Below are positions 1 through 4,445 of a stretch of 5,885 nt of DNA, piece by piece. The stretch's first letter is position 1, and each line of letters begins with the position of its first letter. Origin of the DNA: Anaerolineales bacterium (GTDB lineage: Bacteria; Chloroflexota; Anaerolineae; Promineifilales; Promineifilaceae); the NCBI GenBank assembly GCA_020432595.1, contig JAGQGA010000225.1, positions 1-5,885 on the forward strand, given 5' to 3'. The position numbers and the translations under genes are program-made. The notes below the pieces were generated by a model that was given only the letters and a program-made list of their open reading frames with translations, ran no database searches and was not told the origin of the DNA.

Positions 1-88
1 GAATAGAGGCTCATCGCCGACAAAAGAGTCCAACTTAACGTTTCACATCAATTTTGCACGGTTTTTAACCGATTTTTTAAGGTTTGTC

Positions 89-116
89 GCTTTGAGAATC
101 GTCTCAAGGCTTTTTT
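89..116 (+). terminator. Putative intrinsic terminator on the plus strand
   Basis: Positions 89-97 (GCTTTGAGA) pair with 102-110 (TCTCAAGGC) to give a nine-pair stem with one G-U pair. It is closed by a four-base loop (ATCG) and followed immediately by six T residues (111-116). This is the classic rho-independent arrangement for transcription entering from the left edge. The stem is only moderately GC-rich, so efficiency is uncertain. No gene that would use it lies inside the window. Confidence 0.55.
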
Positions 117-309
117 GGCTTTTCTGCTTTAGCCGAAACTAAAGTGATTATAATTTTCGAGAGAAACATTTTCTGGACACCTTTTATACTAGAAGCAGAA
201 ATTTTTGGGTTTTGAATATTGTCCCACTCTGACAGTTCATGAGCAAACCAACCTGGAATTTATAGCCAGATAGAAAAAGCTCTTCTACTGTTTGTTGCTG
301 GGCTGGGGC

Positions 310-319
310 AACGGCCGTT
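310..319. repeat. AACGGCCGTT palindrome, copy 1
   Basis: Exact copy, just beyond the TGA stop of the first XRE gene (minus strand), so non-coding in the present annotation. Confidence 0.9.
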
Positions 320-598
320 TCACCACATGCCCCCGCTCATTGTTTTCAAAAAAGGTAAAGAAGTTAACGGCCGTTCCCCTCGGGCGATTTCGACAAAAAC
401 GTCGTGCTGGTCGGTGGGGATTTGCAGGGTTTTGCCGAGGGCTTGGGCGAGTTCGGCTGAGGGTTGGCGTTCGTCGGCCTCGATTTTTTTGATCATGGCA
501 AGCGAGCAGAAAACGGCCGTTGCCACCTCCCGCTGTGTCAAACGCAGCTGCTTGCGCCGCTGTTTTAGCCATTCGCCAAAAAAGTAGGTGTCCATCAT
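320..598 (-). CDS. Short XRE-family helix-turn-helix protein, probable stub of a larger regulator
   Basis: The predicted protein is 92 residues. Residues about 8-50 form a Cro/C1-type helix-turn-helix: FGEWLKQRRKQL, then LTQREVATAV (helix 2), then the recognition segment CSLAMIKKIEADERQPS. The tail FVEIARGERP (68-77) is typical of Chloroflexota regulators in which the XRE domain leads into a long ATPase and TPR region. Here the protein ends 15 residues later (LTSLPFLKTMSGGMW), so the rest is missing. The start at 596-598 is chosen because AAGGA (607-611) lies eight bases upstream; longer starts add a non-domain leader. A second diverged copy lies at 2353-2495. A small free-standing DNA-binding protein is possible, but a decayed 5' stub is at least as likely. 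The DNA carries two AACGGCCGTT copies inside the frame. Confidence 0.65.
   Translation of the reverse strand: MMDTYFFGEWLKQRRKQLRLTQREVATAVFCSLAMIKKIEADERQPSAELAQALGKTLQIPTDQHDVFVEIARGERPLTSLPFLKTMSGGMW
366..375. repeat. AACGGCCGTT palindrome, copy 2
   Basis: Exact copy inside the first XRE gene, read on the minus strand in the frame giving E-R-P-L (residues 76-79). Confidence 0.9.
459..598 (-). repeat. Diverged 140-bp repeat, XRE copy A
   Basis: This segment, from the start codon through the end of the helix-turn-helix codons, aligns with 2353-2495 along its whole length with one 3-base length difference. At protein level about 42 of 50 residues agree. The sequence just upstream of both starts also shares AGACAG followed by an AT-rich leader, so the copies derive from one gene family, including its 5' flank. 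Confidence 0.85.
512..521. repeat. AACGGCCGTT palindrome, copy 3
   Basis: Exact copy in the first XRE gene, read on the minus strand as T-A-V within the helix-turn-helix (residues 27-29). The same place in the diverged XRE copy also carries the palindrome. Confidence 0.9.
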
Positions 599-630
599 AG
601 CGATATTCCTTACCTGTCTTTTTCGCCCTG

Positions 631-636
631 ATTGTA
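631..636 (-). promoter_or_regulatory. Possible -10 element for the first XRE gene
   Basis: The minus strand reads TACAAT here (five of six matches to TATAAT). It would place a transcript start near 624, ahead of the ribosome binding site at 607-611. No good -35 hexamer lies 16-18 bases upstream. The position between the CPBP terminator and the XRE start suits a separate promoter. The evidence is weak. Confidence 0.3.
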
Positions 637-671
637 TCCCAAAAGGGAGACCAACCGAATCCAAACAGAGG

Positions 672-698
672 AAAAAGAGCAACCCTTGTGGTTGCTCT
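672..698 (-). terminator. Intrinsic terminator of the CPBP protease gene
   Basis: Positions 676-684 (AGAGCAACC) and 690-698 (GGTTGCTCT) form a perfect nine-pair stem with a five-base loop. On the minus strand the stem runs into five T residues (672-676, the last of which is also in the stem). It lies about 33 bases after the CPBP stop codon and ahead of the XRE gene, separating the two transcription units. Confidence 0.8.
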
Positions 699-730
699 CC
701 TGCATTTGTTTGATTGCGTTGGAGCCTTGT

Positions 731-1552
731 TTAACTCATGACGGCAACAATCATTACCAGCCACCCCAGCCCATTGAACAAAGCGTGGGCGATGAAAGCG
801 GGCCAGTTGTTCTTTGTCCGTTGCGAAACATACGCCATTGGTAAACAAACGGCGAGCAAACCAATCAAGTCCCACCATTTGTGAACGTGGAAGGCTGTCC
901 ATAGCAGCCCGTGCCACACCCAAGCATAGCGACCATGTGTTGCTTCTTGCCGTGGGAGCAGGTAGCCACGCCACCACAATTCTTCGCCGACGATGTTAAA
1001 GAAAAACATGATGAAATAGAGAATCACAACACCCCAGTTGCCTGAAATGTGTCCCCCAACCATGTTGTCTAATACGGCCGTTGTTAACCCTACACGCGGG
1101 TCGAGTAATGCTGGCAGATAATGGGGTATAGGCATCCAGCCCTGTGTTGCCATCGTTGCTACGGCATTCAATAGACCATAGCCAACCATGATCACCGCAA
1201 ATAGTCCCAACCCTTGCAAAATCGCTCTGAGCGTGAGGCGTGGATAGCGAAAACGCTGACTGAAGGCTGGCCATGTTAGCGGATAGCCATCAGCTTTGTG
1301 ATACATGACCAGGGCCGCTGTCAGCATCAAGGCCATGGGTACGCTGTAGCCGACAACCATGCTTTCAAATGGTGTCAGTCCGATGATCTGTAATAATGGA
1401 ATTACCCAATGAATGCTAATGACCATCACGAATGACGGAATCCCAAAGGCGAGGGTGGTTTGCCACCAGCGCAACGGCCGTTGCCCGCCGTCCTTCGTAC
1501 CCAGTTCCATGTGATTACTCTGTTGATTATTCATAACGTGTGTTTGTAACAT
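731..1552 (-). CDS. CPBP family intramembrane metalloprotease (CAAX protease-like)
   Basis: The predicted 273-residue, very hydrophobic protein has about six to seven membrane segments (roughly 33-55, 63-84, 110-132, 173-189, 211-224, 228-241, 250-270). It carries the signature motifs of CPBP/CAAX-prenyl-protease-type glutamic/metal proteases. These are GEELWWRG with Glu190-Glu191 and Arg195 (EExxxR), WTAFHVH at 218-224 (the second motif, with Trp in place of the usual Phe four residues before His222), and HALFN at 256-260 (HxxxN). Family members cleave or process peptides within the membrane; prokaryotic ones are often tied to bacteriocin maturation or immunity, but the substrate here is unknown. 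The start at 1550-1552 has AAGGAG nine bases upstream. It lies 69 bp downstream of tetR, with a matching operator in the gap, so it is very probably a target of that repressor. It ends in its own terminator. Confidence 0.9.
   Translation of the reverse strand: MLQTHVMNNQQSNHMELGTKDGGQRPLRWWQTTLAFGIPSFVMVISIHWVIPLLQIIGLTPFESMVVGYSVPMALMLTAALVMYHKADGYPLTWPAFSQRFRYPRLTLRAILQGLGLFAVIMVGYGLLNAVATMATQGWMPIPHYLPALLDPRVGLTTAVLDNMVGGHISGNWGVVILYFIMFFFNIVGEELWWRGYLLPRQEATHGRYAWVWHGLLWTAFHVHKWWDLIGLLAVCLPMAYVSQRTKNNWPAFIAHALFNGLGWLVMIVAVMS
1073..1082. repeat. AACGGCCGTT palindrome, variant copy (one mismatch)
   Basis: TACGGCCGTT on the plus strand. It lies in the CPBP gene and is read on the minus strand as T-A-V (residues 158-160), with GTA in place of GTT as the Val codon. 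The only imperfect copy, it differs at a synonymous third position. Confidence 0.75.
1473..1482. repeat. AACGGCCGTT palindrome, copy 4
   Basis: Exact copy near the start of the CPBP gene, read on the minus strand in the frame giving Q-R-P-L (residues 24-27), in the poorly conserved region before the first membrane segment. Confidence 0.9.
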
Positions 1553-1561
1553 GATTTTGCT

Positions 1562-1567
1562 CTCCTT
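1562..1567 (-). promoter_or_regulatory. Ribosome binding site of the CPBP gene
   Basis: The minus strand reads AAAAGGAGAG ahead of the ATG at 1552, with AAGGAG nine bases upstream. This favours the first ATG over the internal Met7. Confidence 0.75.
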
Positions 1568-1570
1568 TTA

Positions 1571-1592
1571 TGATACATACATGACTGTATGT
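1571..1592. promoter_or_regulatory. Probable TetR operator upstream of the CPBP gene
   Basis: An imperfect 22-bp palindrome. Read on the minus strand it is ACATAC-AGT-CATG-TAT-GTATCA. Aligned with the operator at 2236-2257 (plus strand here against minus strand there), 18 of 22 positions agree, including ATACATACATGA and GTATGT separated by two bases. It ends four bases before the AAGGAG ribosome binding site and overlaps -10-like hexamers (TATCAT or TATGTA on the minus strand). Bound repressor should therefore block transcription of the protease gene. No clean -35/-10 pair could be settled here. Confidence 0.75.
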
Positions 1593-1621
1593 AAATACGG
1601 CAAAAAAATATCTGTCTCAAT

Positions 1622-2230
1622 TTAGGCGGCAATACCTTGCAAGAATATTGCCGCAAATTTAGGGGCTTGTGCCGCAAGCGAAAATGCCTCGCGGTTACTA
1701 AGCCATAAGCTGATCAGGCCGTTTTGAAAGGCAATAAAGGCCCGTGCTACGTCAAAAGGGTCTAGATCAGACCGTAAATCTCCATTTTGAATGCCCTGTT
1801 GCATCAACATGGCAACCCCTTCTACAACTGTGATCGCTTGTTGCTGCCGCATGGCTTCAAACTCTAGCAATTCTGGATCATGTCCGGTCTTGAATAACGT
1901 CAACTCGGTAATTTGGCGCATTTGGCGATTATTCTCCAATAAAGTCAACGAGTTGATTAAGATGTGCGCACAGATTTCCGTGAAGCTGCCGCCACTTGCC
2001 ATTGCTTCCTGTATTGCGCTGCTCCCGATTGTCGAAGCCTCAGTGATGAGATCGTTGTACAGCTTGGCCTTGTTTTCAAAGTGATGGTAAATCGCCCCTC
2101 TAGTGACATTGGCTGCGTTAGCGATGTCGGCCAGGCGGGTGGCATGATACCCCTTTTGGCTGAAAACCGATAATGCAGCTTCCAAAATATCCTGTCGTGT
2201 TTGGGCGGCTTCTTCCGTTGTCCGTCTCAT
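1622..2230 (-). CDS. TetR/AcrR-family transcriptional repressor
   Basis: The predicted protein is 202 residues, the usual length for the family. The N-terminal DNA-binding domain (about 9-55) reads AAQTRQDILEAALSVFSQKG, then TRLADIANAANVTRGAIYHHFENKAKLY. This matches E. coli AcrR closely in the recognition helix (VTRGAIYxHF). The C-terminal part (60-202) is an all-helical ligand-binding region with no recognisable ligand signature. The start at 2228-2230 (MRRTTEEAAQ) is chosen because the promoter TTGACA-N17-TAGTAT puts transcription initiation at about 2230-2231. The upstream in-frame ATG at 2237-2239 and the longer frame back to 2350 would then lie outside the mRNA. No ribosome binding site precedes it. 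It is followed by the CPBP gene. The operators in front of both genes imply autorepression and repression of the protease, released by an unknown ligand. Confidence 0.92.
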   Translation of the reverse strand: MRRTTEEAAQTRQDILEAALSVFSQKGYHATRLADIANAANVTRGAIYHHFENKAKLYNDLITEASTIGSSAIQEAMASGGSFTEICAHILINSLTLLENNRQMRQITELTLFKTGHDPELLEFEAMRQQQAITVVEGVAMLMQQGIQNGDLRSDLDPFDVARAFIAFQNGLISLWLSNREAFSLAAQAPKFAAIFLQGIAA

Positions 2231-2235
2231 AGTTA

Positions 2236-2257
2236 ACATACTATCATGTATGTATGT
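2236..2257. promoter_or_regulatory. Probable TetR autoregulatory operator
   Basis: An imperfect 22-bp palindrome, ACATAC-ATA-CATG-ATA-GTATGT on the minus strand, lying between the -35 and -10 hexamers of tetR and overlapping the -10. The arms ACATAC/GTATGT and the central CATG are perfectly symmetric. With one flanking base it contains TACATACAT on the left and GTATGT on the right, at the spacing of the 24-bp E. coli AcrR operator as I recall it. The site position and the matching copy at 1571-1592 support direct autorepression. Confidence 0.8.
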
Positions 2258-2266
2258 AAATGTCAA
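2238..2266 (-). promoter_or_regulatory. tetR promoter (TTGACA-N17-TAGTAT), implying a leaderless transcript
   Basis: The -35 TTGACA (2261-2266) is a perfect consensus. The -10 TAGTAT (2238-2243) matches five of six bases, and the spacer is 17 bases. Transcription would begin about seven bases after the -10, at or next to the A of the ATG at 2230. The spacer is filled by the operator. Confidence 0.8.
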
Positions 2267-2352
2267 GAGGCAAAATCTACAATTTCCACAAAACCACCCT
2301 GCTGGCCGTCGGGGCGTTGGAGAATATCGGCCAAGGATTGAACAGATCAACC

Positions 2353-2495
2353 GAGGGTTGGCGTTCGTCGGCTTCGATTTTTTTGATCATGGCGGTGGAG
2401 CAATAAACGGCCGTTGCCACTTCGCACTGTGTCAATTTCAACTGCTTGCGTCGCTGCTTGAGCCATTCGCCAAAGGAGTAGGTACCAATCATCAT
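2353..2495 (-). repeat. Diverged 143-bp repeat, XRE copy B
   Basis: Partner of the segment at 459-598, in the same orientation about 1.9 kb away. It has one extra codon near the start (MMIGTYSF against MMDTYFF). Confidence 0.85.
2406..2415. repeat. AACGGCCGTT palindrome, copy 5
   Basis: Exact copy in the XRE remnant, read on the minus strand as T-A-V and homologous in position to copy 3. Bases flanking it differ between the two XRE copies while the palindrome itself is unchanged. Confidence 0.9.
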
Positions 2496-2520
2496 GCTAT
2501 TTCATATTCATCTGTCTGCG

Positions 2521-2949
2521 CTATTGTTTATCGTCCATGTCCTTCCACACCGCTTTCTCCTTAGCAGACAGTTCGACAAACAAATCTTCGCCATAGTTTA
2601 TCCGCAATAATTTCACCGCTTCGTGTAATTGATCATAATCAGCGGTTACGCGGCCATGAAGCGAACTTTTGGAAACGCGTGACCAAGAAACATGCAGCTT
2701 ACGTTTTCTAAACTTAACCCAGCACTCTGCCGTATATAAGTTACCCTTGCCATCCTGATATTCAACTACATACCGAAGTCGGCGACGCGGAATAGAGATA
2801 ACGCTTACCTCCGATCCCCCACTGGCTATAATATTCTGATAAATTTGCGCCCGTGCAATCTTCTCACGTTCATGATCAACAAAAATAATGATGATGATGA
2901 AAGAAACAACAATTGAGCCAAGAACAAACCCTATAATGGATTCCAGCAT
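2521..2949 (-). CDS. Small single-pass membrane protein of unknown function
   Basis: I do not recognise this family. The predicted 142-residue protein has an N-terminal membrane helix (about 3-24, ending in a run of isoleucines), then a basic/charged linker (DHEREKIARAQ). A cytoplasm-like domain follows (about 38-142) with alternating strands (EVSVISIPRRRLRYVVEYQD, LYTAECWVKF, KLHVSWSRV) and a helical C-terminus. The lack of a second membrane segment suggests a signal-anchor protein. The start at 2947-2949 is chosen because AAGGA lies seven bases upstream and the frame further upstream runs into the S51 gene. It follows that gene by 35 bp in the same direction and is probably co-transcribed with it. 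The short run of ATGATGATGA at about 2888-2898 only encodes part of the isoleucine stretch. Confidence 0.75.
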   Translation of the reverse strand: MLESIIGFVLGSIVVSFIIIIIFVDHEREKIARAQIYQNIIASGGSEVSVISIPRRRLRYVVEYQDGKGNLYTAECWVKFRKRKLHVSWSRVSKSSLHGRVTADYDQLHEAVKLLRINYGEDLFVELSAKEKAVWKDMDDKQ

Positions 2950-2984
2950 GTCATAATCCTTGGCATGAAAGAACGCCAGCTTGT

Positions 2985-3716
2985 TTACACCGCACCAGCC
3001 ACATGAATGGAAAGCTGAACCACGTTTTCCGATTGTCTCCATACATGATAACAATGCCCTCGACCATAAACACGCATCTGCTGGTCACTAACGGCTAGTA
3101 GGGTATTTTCATCAATAGCCCAGCCCTCATCTACTAACCCCAATTTGACAGCGTGAATAAGGCGGGTTAGCGTTCCCATCTGGCTGGCATGAACATCGAC
3201 AGCAAATGGCACTAAGCCTAACCCTTGTCTTGTTGTCAGCGGGTCGATCCCTTCGCTGGCACCGACAAACAAGATGTCGCGTTGCTGTGCCTGCCAGCCA
3301 CCCACAATGGCAGTTTGAGCCGCAATGGCAGCCCCGGCGGAGGTGCCGCCATAGGGAATCTGGGTTTCTTGCAAATAGGCAAGCCACGCTGGGTTTACAC
3401 AGAGTGCTTGTTGATAGCTAGGGGTAACGCCACCGCAAACAAATAAACCCGATGGCGCAATGTGGACAAGCATTTCATAGGTGAGTGGGTTTGTTTTTGT
3501 GGCGTAAATGGGAGCTATATTGTCTGCGGGGAAGCCGATGCTGGTGAAGATGGTGCTGTAGGCTTGTTGGCTTTCAAAAACGGCCGTTTCCTCCTCCTCC
3601 AAAACCAAAGCCAGCTTACCCGTCTCCCCCACCATCATCGCCGCAACAAACTGCCCAAACGTCTCTCGACGACTGGCTACATCATCCCCACCCCCATGAA
3701 GGAATATTCTACACAT
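2985..3716 (-). CDS. Peptidase S51 / cyanophycinase-like protein (type 1 glutamine amidotransferase-like fold)
   Basis: The predicted 243-residue protein opens with the beta-strand and glycine turn IFLHGGGDD. It carries the nucleophile elbow GGTSAGAA at 123-130 with the presumed catalytic Ser126, the signature shared by cyanophycinase and dipeptidase E. A GLGLVPFAVDVHASQ segment (165-179) supplies a candidate His176, where cyanophycinases have a DQHF motif. IDENT at 201-205 corresponds to another conserved block. FVCGGVTPSYQ (92-102) stands where cyanophycinases usually have GGDQ, so the substrate may differ. Family members cleave beta-aspartyl or Asp-X bonds in the cytoplasm; no cyanophycin synthetase is present in the window. 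The start at 3714-3716 has GAGGT five bases upstream. It is divergent from the GNAT gene and heads a likely two-gene operon with the membrane protein. Confidence 0.85.
   Translation of the reverse strand: MCRIFLHGGGDDVASRRETFGQFVAAMMVGETGKLALVLEEEETAVFESQQAYSTIFTSIGFPADNIAPIYATKTNPLTYEMLVHIAPSGLFVCGGVTPSYQQALCVNPAWLAYLQETQIPYGGTSAGAAIAAQTAIVGGWQAQQRDILFVGASEGIDPLTTRQGLGLVPFAVDVHASQMGTLTRLIHAVKLGLVDEGWAIDENTLLAVSDQQMRVYGRGHCYHVWRQSENVVQLSIHVAGAV
3579..3588. repeat. AACGGCCGTT palindrome, copy 6
   Basis: Exact copy in the S51 gene, read on the minus strand as T-A-V (residues 44-46), directly after a run of glutamates. Confidence 0.9.
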
Positions 3717-3720
3717 ACAC

Positions 3721-3727
3721 TACCTCT
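3721..3727 (-). promoter_or_regulatory. Ribosome binding site of the S51 gene
   Basis: The minus strand reads AGAGGTA ahead of the ATG at 3716, with five bases between GAGGT and the start. This supports the chosen start. Confidence 0.6.
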
Positions 3728-3828
3728 GGAATTTTTCACCCTGAGCCATATCCGCTAGAATCCACTCAGCTCATGCAAAATAGATCGTTCACCTTATGGC
3801 CCCACAAAAGGGTTACTGCTTTTACGAC

Positions 3829-3834
3829 ATTATA
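3829..3834 (-). promoter_or_regulatory. Possible -10 element in the S51/GNAT divergent region
   Basis: The minus strand reads a perfect TATAAT, about 112 bases ahead of the S51 start. The -35 region at 17 bases (GTGGTT) is poor. No better promoter for either divergent gene was found in 3717-3872, so the assignment is tentative. Confidence 0.35.
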
Positions 3835-3872
3835 GGCTTAAAAATTCACGAAACCACACAGAGAAGATACAA

Positions 3873-4346
3873 ATGGAAAGAAACATGATCATAATCACCC
3901 TTCTCGCCGATCACCCTGAAACCATTCCCACCCTTTGCCAATGGTTTCGCGCCCAATGGCCCGCTTATTATGCCGAGCGCACCCTAACCGATATTGCCCA
4001 AGATTTTGCCGAGGAAGCCAACCGCACAGGTATAGACATACGGCTGGTAGCCTTCGCCGACGGCGAGTTAGCAGGGACAATTACGCTGCGTGAGGAAGCA
4101 ACCTGGACTTTGCCCGAATATGGACCAGGCTTGGGGGGCTTACTCGTTACTGAACCATACCGTGGCCGGGGAATTGGCTCCGCGTTGGTCACCGCGGGCA
4201 TGAATGTGGCGCGGGAGCAGGGGTTTGCGCGGGTTTATGCGACAACAACGGCGGCACGGGGTATTTTGGAACGTTTGGGGTGGCATCAAGTTCAGGTGGC
4301 CTTGCCGGACGAGGAACATGGGTTGCTTTATGAGGTTGAGCTTTAA
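3873..4346 (+). CDS. GNAT-family N-acetyltransferase
   Basis: The predicted 157-residue protein is the usual length for a single-domain GNAT. It moves an acetyl group from acetyl-CoA to an amine whose identity cannot be read from the sequence. Motif A is clear: GGLLVTEPYRGRGIGSALV (88-106), with the coenzyme A pyrophosphate loop RGRGIG at 97-102. It is preceded by strands LVAFADGELAGTITLR (58-73) and followed by the helix MNVAREQGFARVYATT and ARGILERLGWHQVQ (128-141), the typical motif B. The N-terminus (TIPTLCQWFRAQWPAYY) resembles GNATs annotated only by fold. The start at 3873 has a weak GAGAAG six bases upstream; the ATG at 3885 is nearly as good, preceded by GGAAAG. It is the only plus-strand gene, divergent from the S51 gene and convergent with the PLP enzyme. 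Confidence 0.88.
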   Translation: MERNMIIITLLADHPETIPTLCQWFRAQWPAYYAERTLTDIAQDFAEEANRTGIDIRLVAFADGELAGTITLREEATWTLPEYGPGLGGLLVTEPYRGRGIGSALVTAGMNVAREQGFARVYATTTAARGILERLGWHQVQVALPDEEHGLLYEVEL

Positions 4347-4356
4347 AACGGCCGTT
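4347..4356. repeat. AACGGCCGTT palindrome, copy 7
   Basis: Exact copy starting on the base after the GNAT stop codon. It is non-coding and extends by one base on each side to a 12-bp palindrome, AAACGGCCGTTT. Confidence 0.9.
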
Positions 4357-4393
4357 TAGCCACCGCTTTCATCAGCCTCTATATTCATTCGAT

Positions 4394-4435
4394 AAAAAAG
4401 AATGGAGATTGGTAAAAGAACGCAATCTCCATTCT
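4394..4435 (-). terminator. Intrinsic terminator of the PLP-enzyme gene
   Basis: Positions 4399-4411 (AGAATGGAGATTG) pair perfectly with 4423-4435 (CAATCTCCATTCT), giving a 13-pair stem with an 11-base loop. Read on the minus strand it runs into TTTTTT (4394-4399, one of which is also in the stem). It starts ten bases after the TAG of the PLP enzyme. On the plus strand no T run follows, so it should not serve the convergent GNAT gene well. A second CAATCTCC at 4437-4444 repeats the stem arm at 4423-4430 and could compete in pairing. Confidence 0.88.
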
Positions 4436-4445
4436 CCAATCTCCA

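Larger units (their letters stand above)
1..319. other. AT-rich intergenic region without a convincing gene
   Basis: No reading frame here has both a start and protein-like composition. One frame on the plus strand stays open from the left edge to about position 141, but its translation (rich in F, L, R) resembles no family I know. The stretch is visibly richer in A and T than the rest of the window. It holds an intrinsic terminator on the plus strand (89-116), a small inverted repeat CTTTAG/CTAAAG at 127-144, isolated -10-like hexamers (TATAAT at 149-154, TATACT at 185-190) without good -35 partners, and the first copy of the 10-bp palindrome at 310-319. It may separate a plus-strand gene ending left of the window from the minus-strand XRE gene. 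Confidence 0.6.
2263..2495 (-). pseudogene. Frameshifted and truncated XRE-family regulator remnant
   Basis: As it stands, the frame from 2495 encodes 72 residues. It has a clear XRE helix-turn-helix (FGEWLKQRRKQLKLTQ, CEVATAVYCSTAMIKKIEADERQPSVDL) and then an unrelated tail to the stop at 2277. Shifting frame after VDL, near 2341-2342, restores the family sequence QSLADILQRPDGQQGGFVEIV. This aligns with AQALGKTLQIPTDQHDVFVEIA of the copy at 320-598, so one base has been lost. The restored frame then stops within the tetR -35 (2263-2265), where homology also ends. The ribosome binding site is poor compared with the other copy. It lies 25 bp after the small membrane-protein gene and directly abuts the tetR promoter. 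A function as a short DNA-binding peptide is not excluded, since the HTH itself is intact. Confidence 0.8.

Noticed and set aside
127..144. Inverted repeat CTTTAG-N6-CTAAAG as an operator
   Set aside because: Only six AT-rich pairs, with no promoter elements at consistent spacing and no second copy; likely chance in AT-rich DNA.
267..290. Hairpin CAGATAGAA/TTCTACTG as a terminator for the first XRE gene
   Set aside because: The stem is AT-rich with a bulge and there is no T run after it on the minus strand.
285..977. Minus-strand open frame of 230 codons
   Set aside because: It overlaps both the XRE gene and the CPBP gene in another frame, has a low-complexity Arg/Pro-rich translation, spans the CPBP terminator, and matches no family; it is a shadow frame.
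2231..2350. N-terminal extension of the TetR protein (up to 40 extra residues)
   Set aside because: The extension is translated from the promoter, operator and XRE remnant, and aligns with no TetR family member. The predicted transcript start lies at the ATG at 2230.
2250..2564. Plus-strand open frame of 104 codons
   Set aside because: Antisense to the XRE remnant and the end of the membrane-protein gene; no ribosome binding site or recognisable domain.
2885..2900. ATGATG-type microsatellite
   Set aside because: Lies in codons for the isoleucine run of a membrane helix; too short to call a variable tract.
2985..3054. Longer N-terminus for the membrane protein, overlapping the S51 gene
   Set aside because: The ATG at 2949 has a good ribosome binding site and starts directly at the membrane helix; the longer form adds a Cys-rich, unhelpful leader read from the S51 gene.
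3588..3600. CTCCTCCTCC simple repeat
   Set aside because: It encodes a short Glu run in the S51 protein; too short to be a repeat feature.
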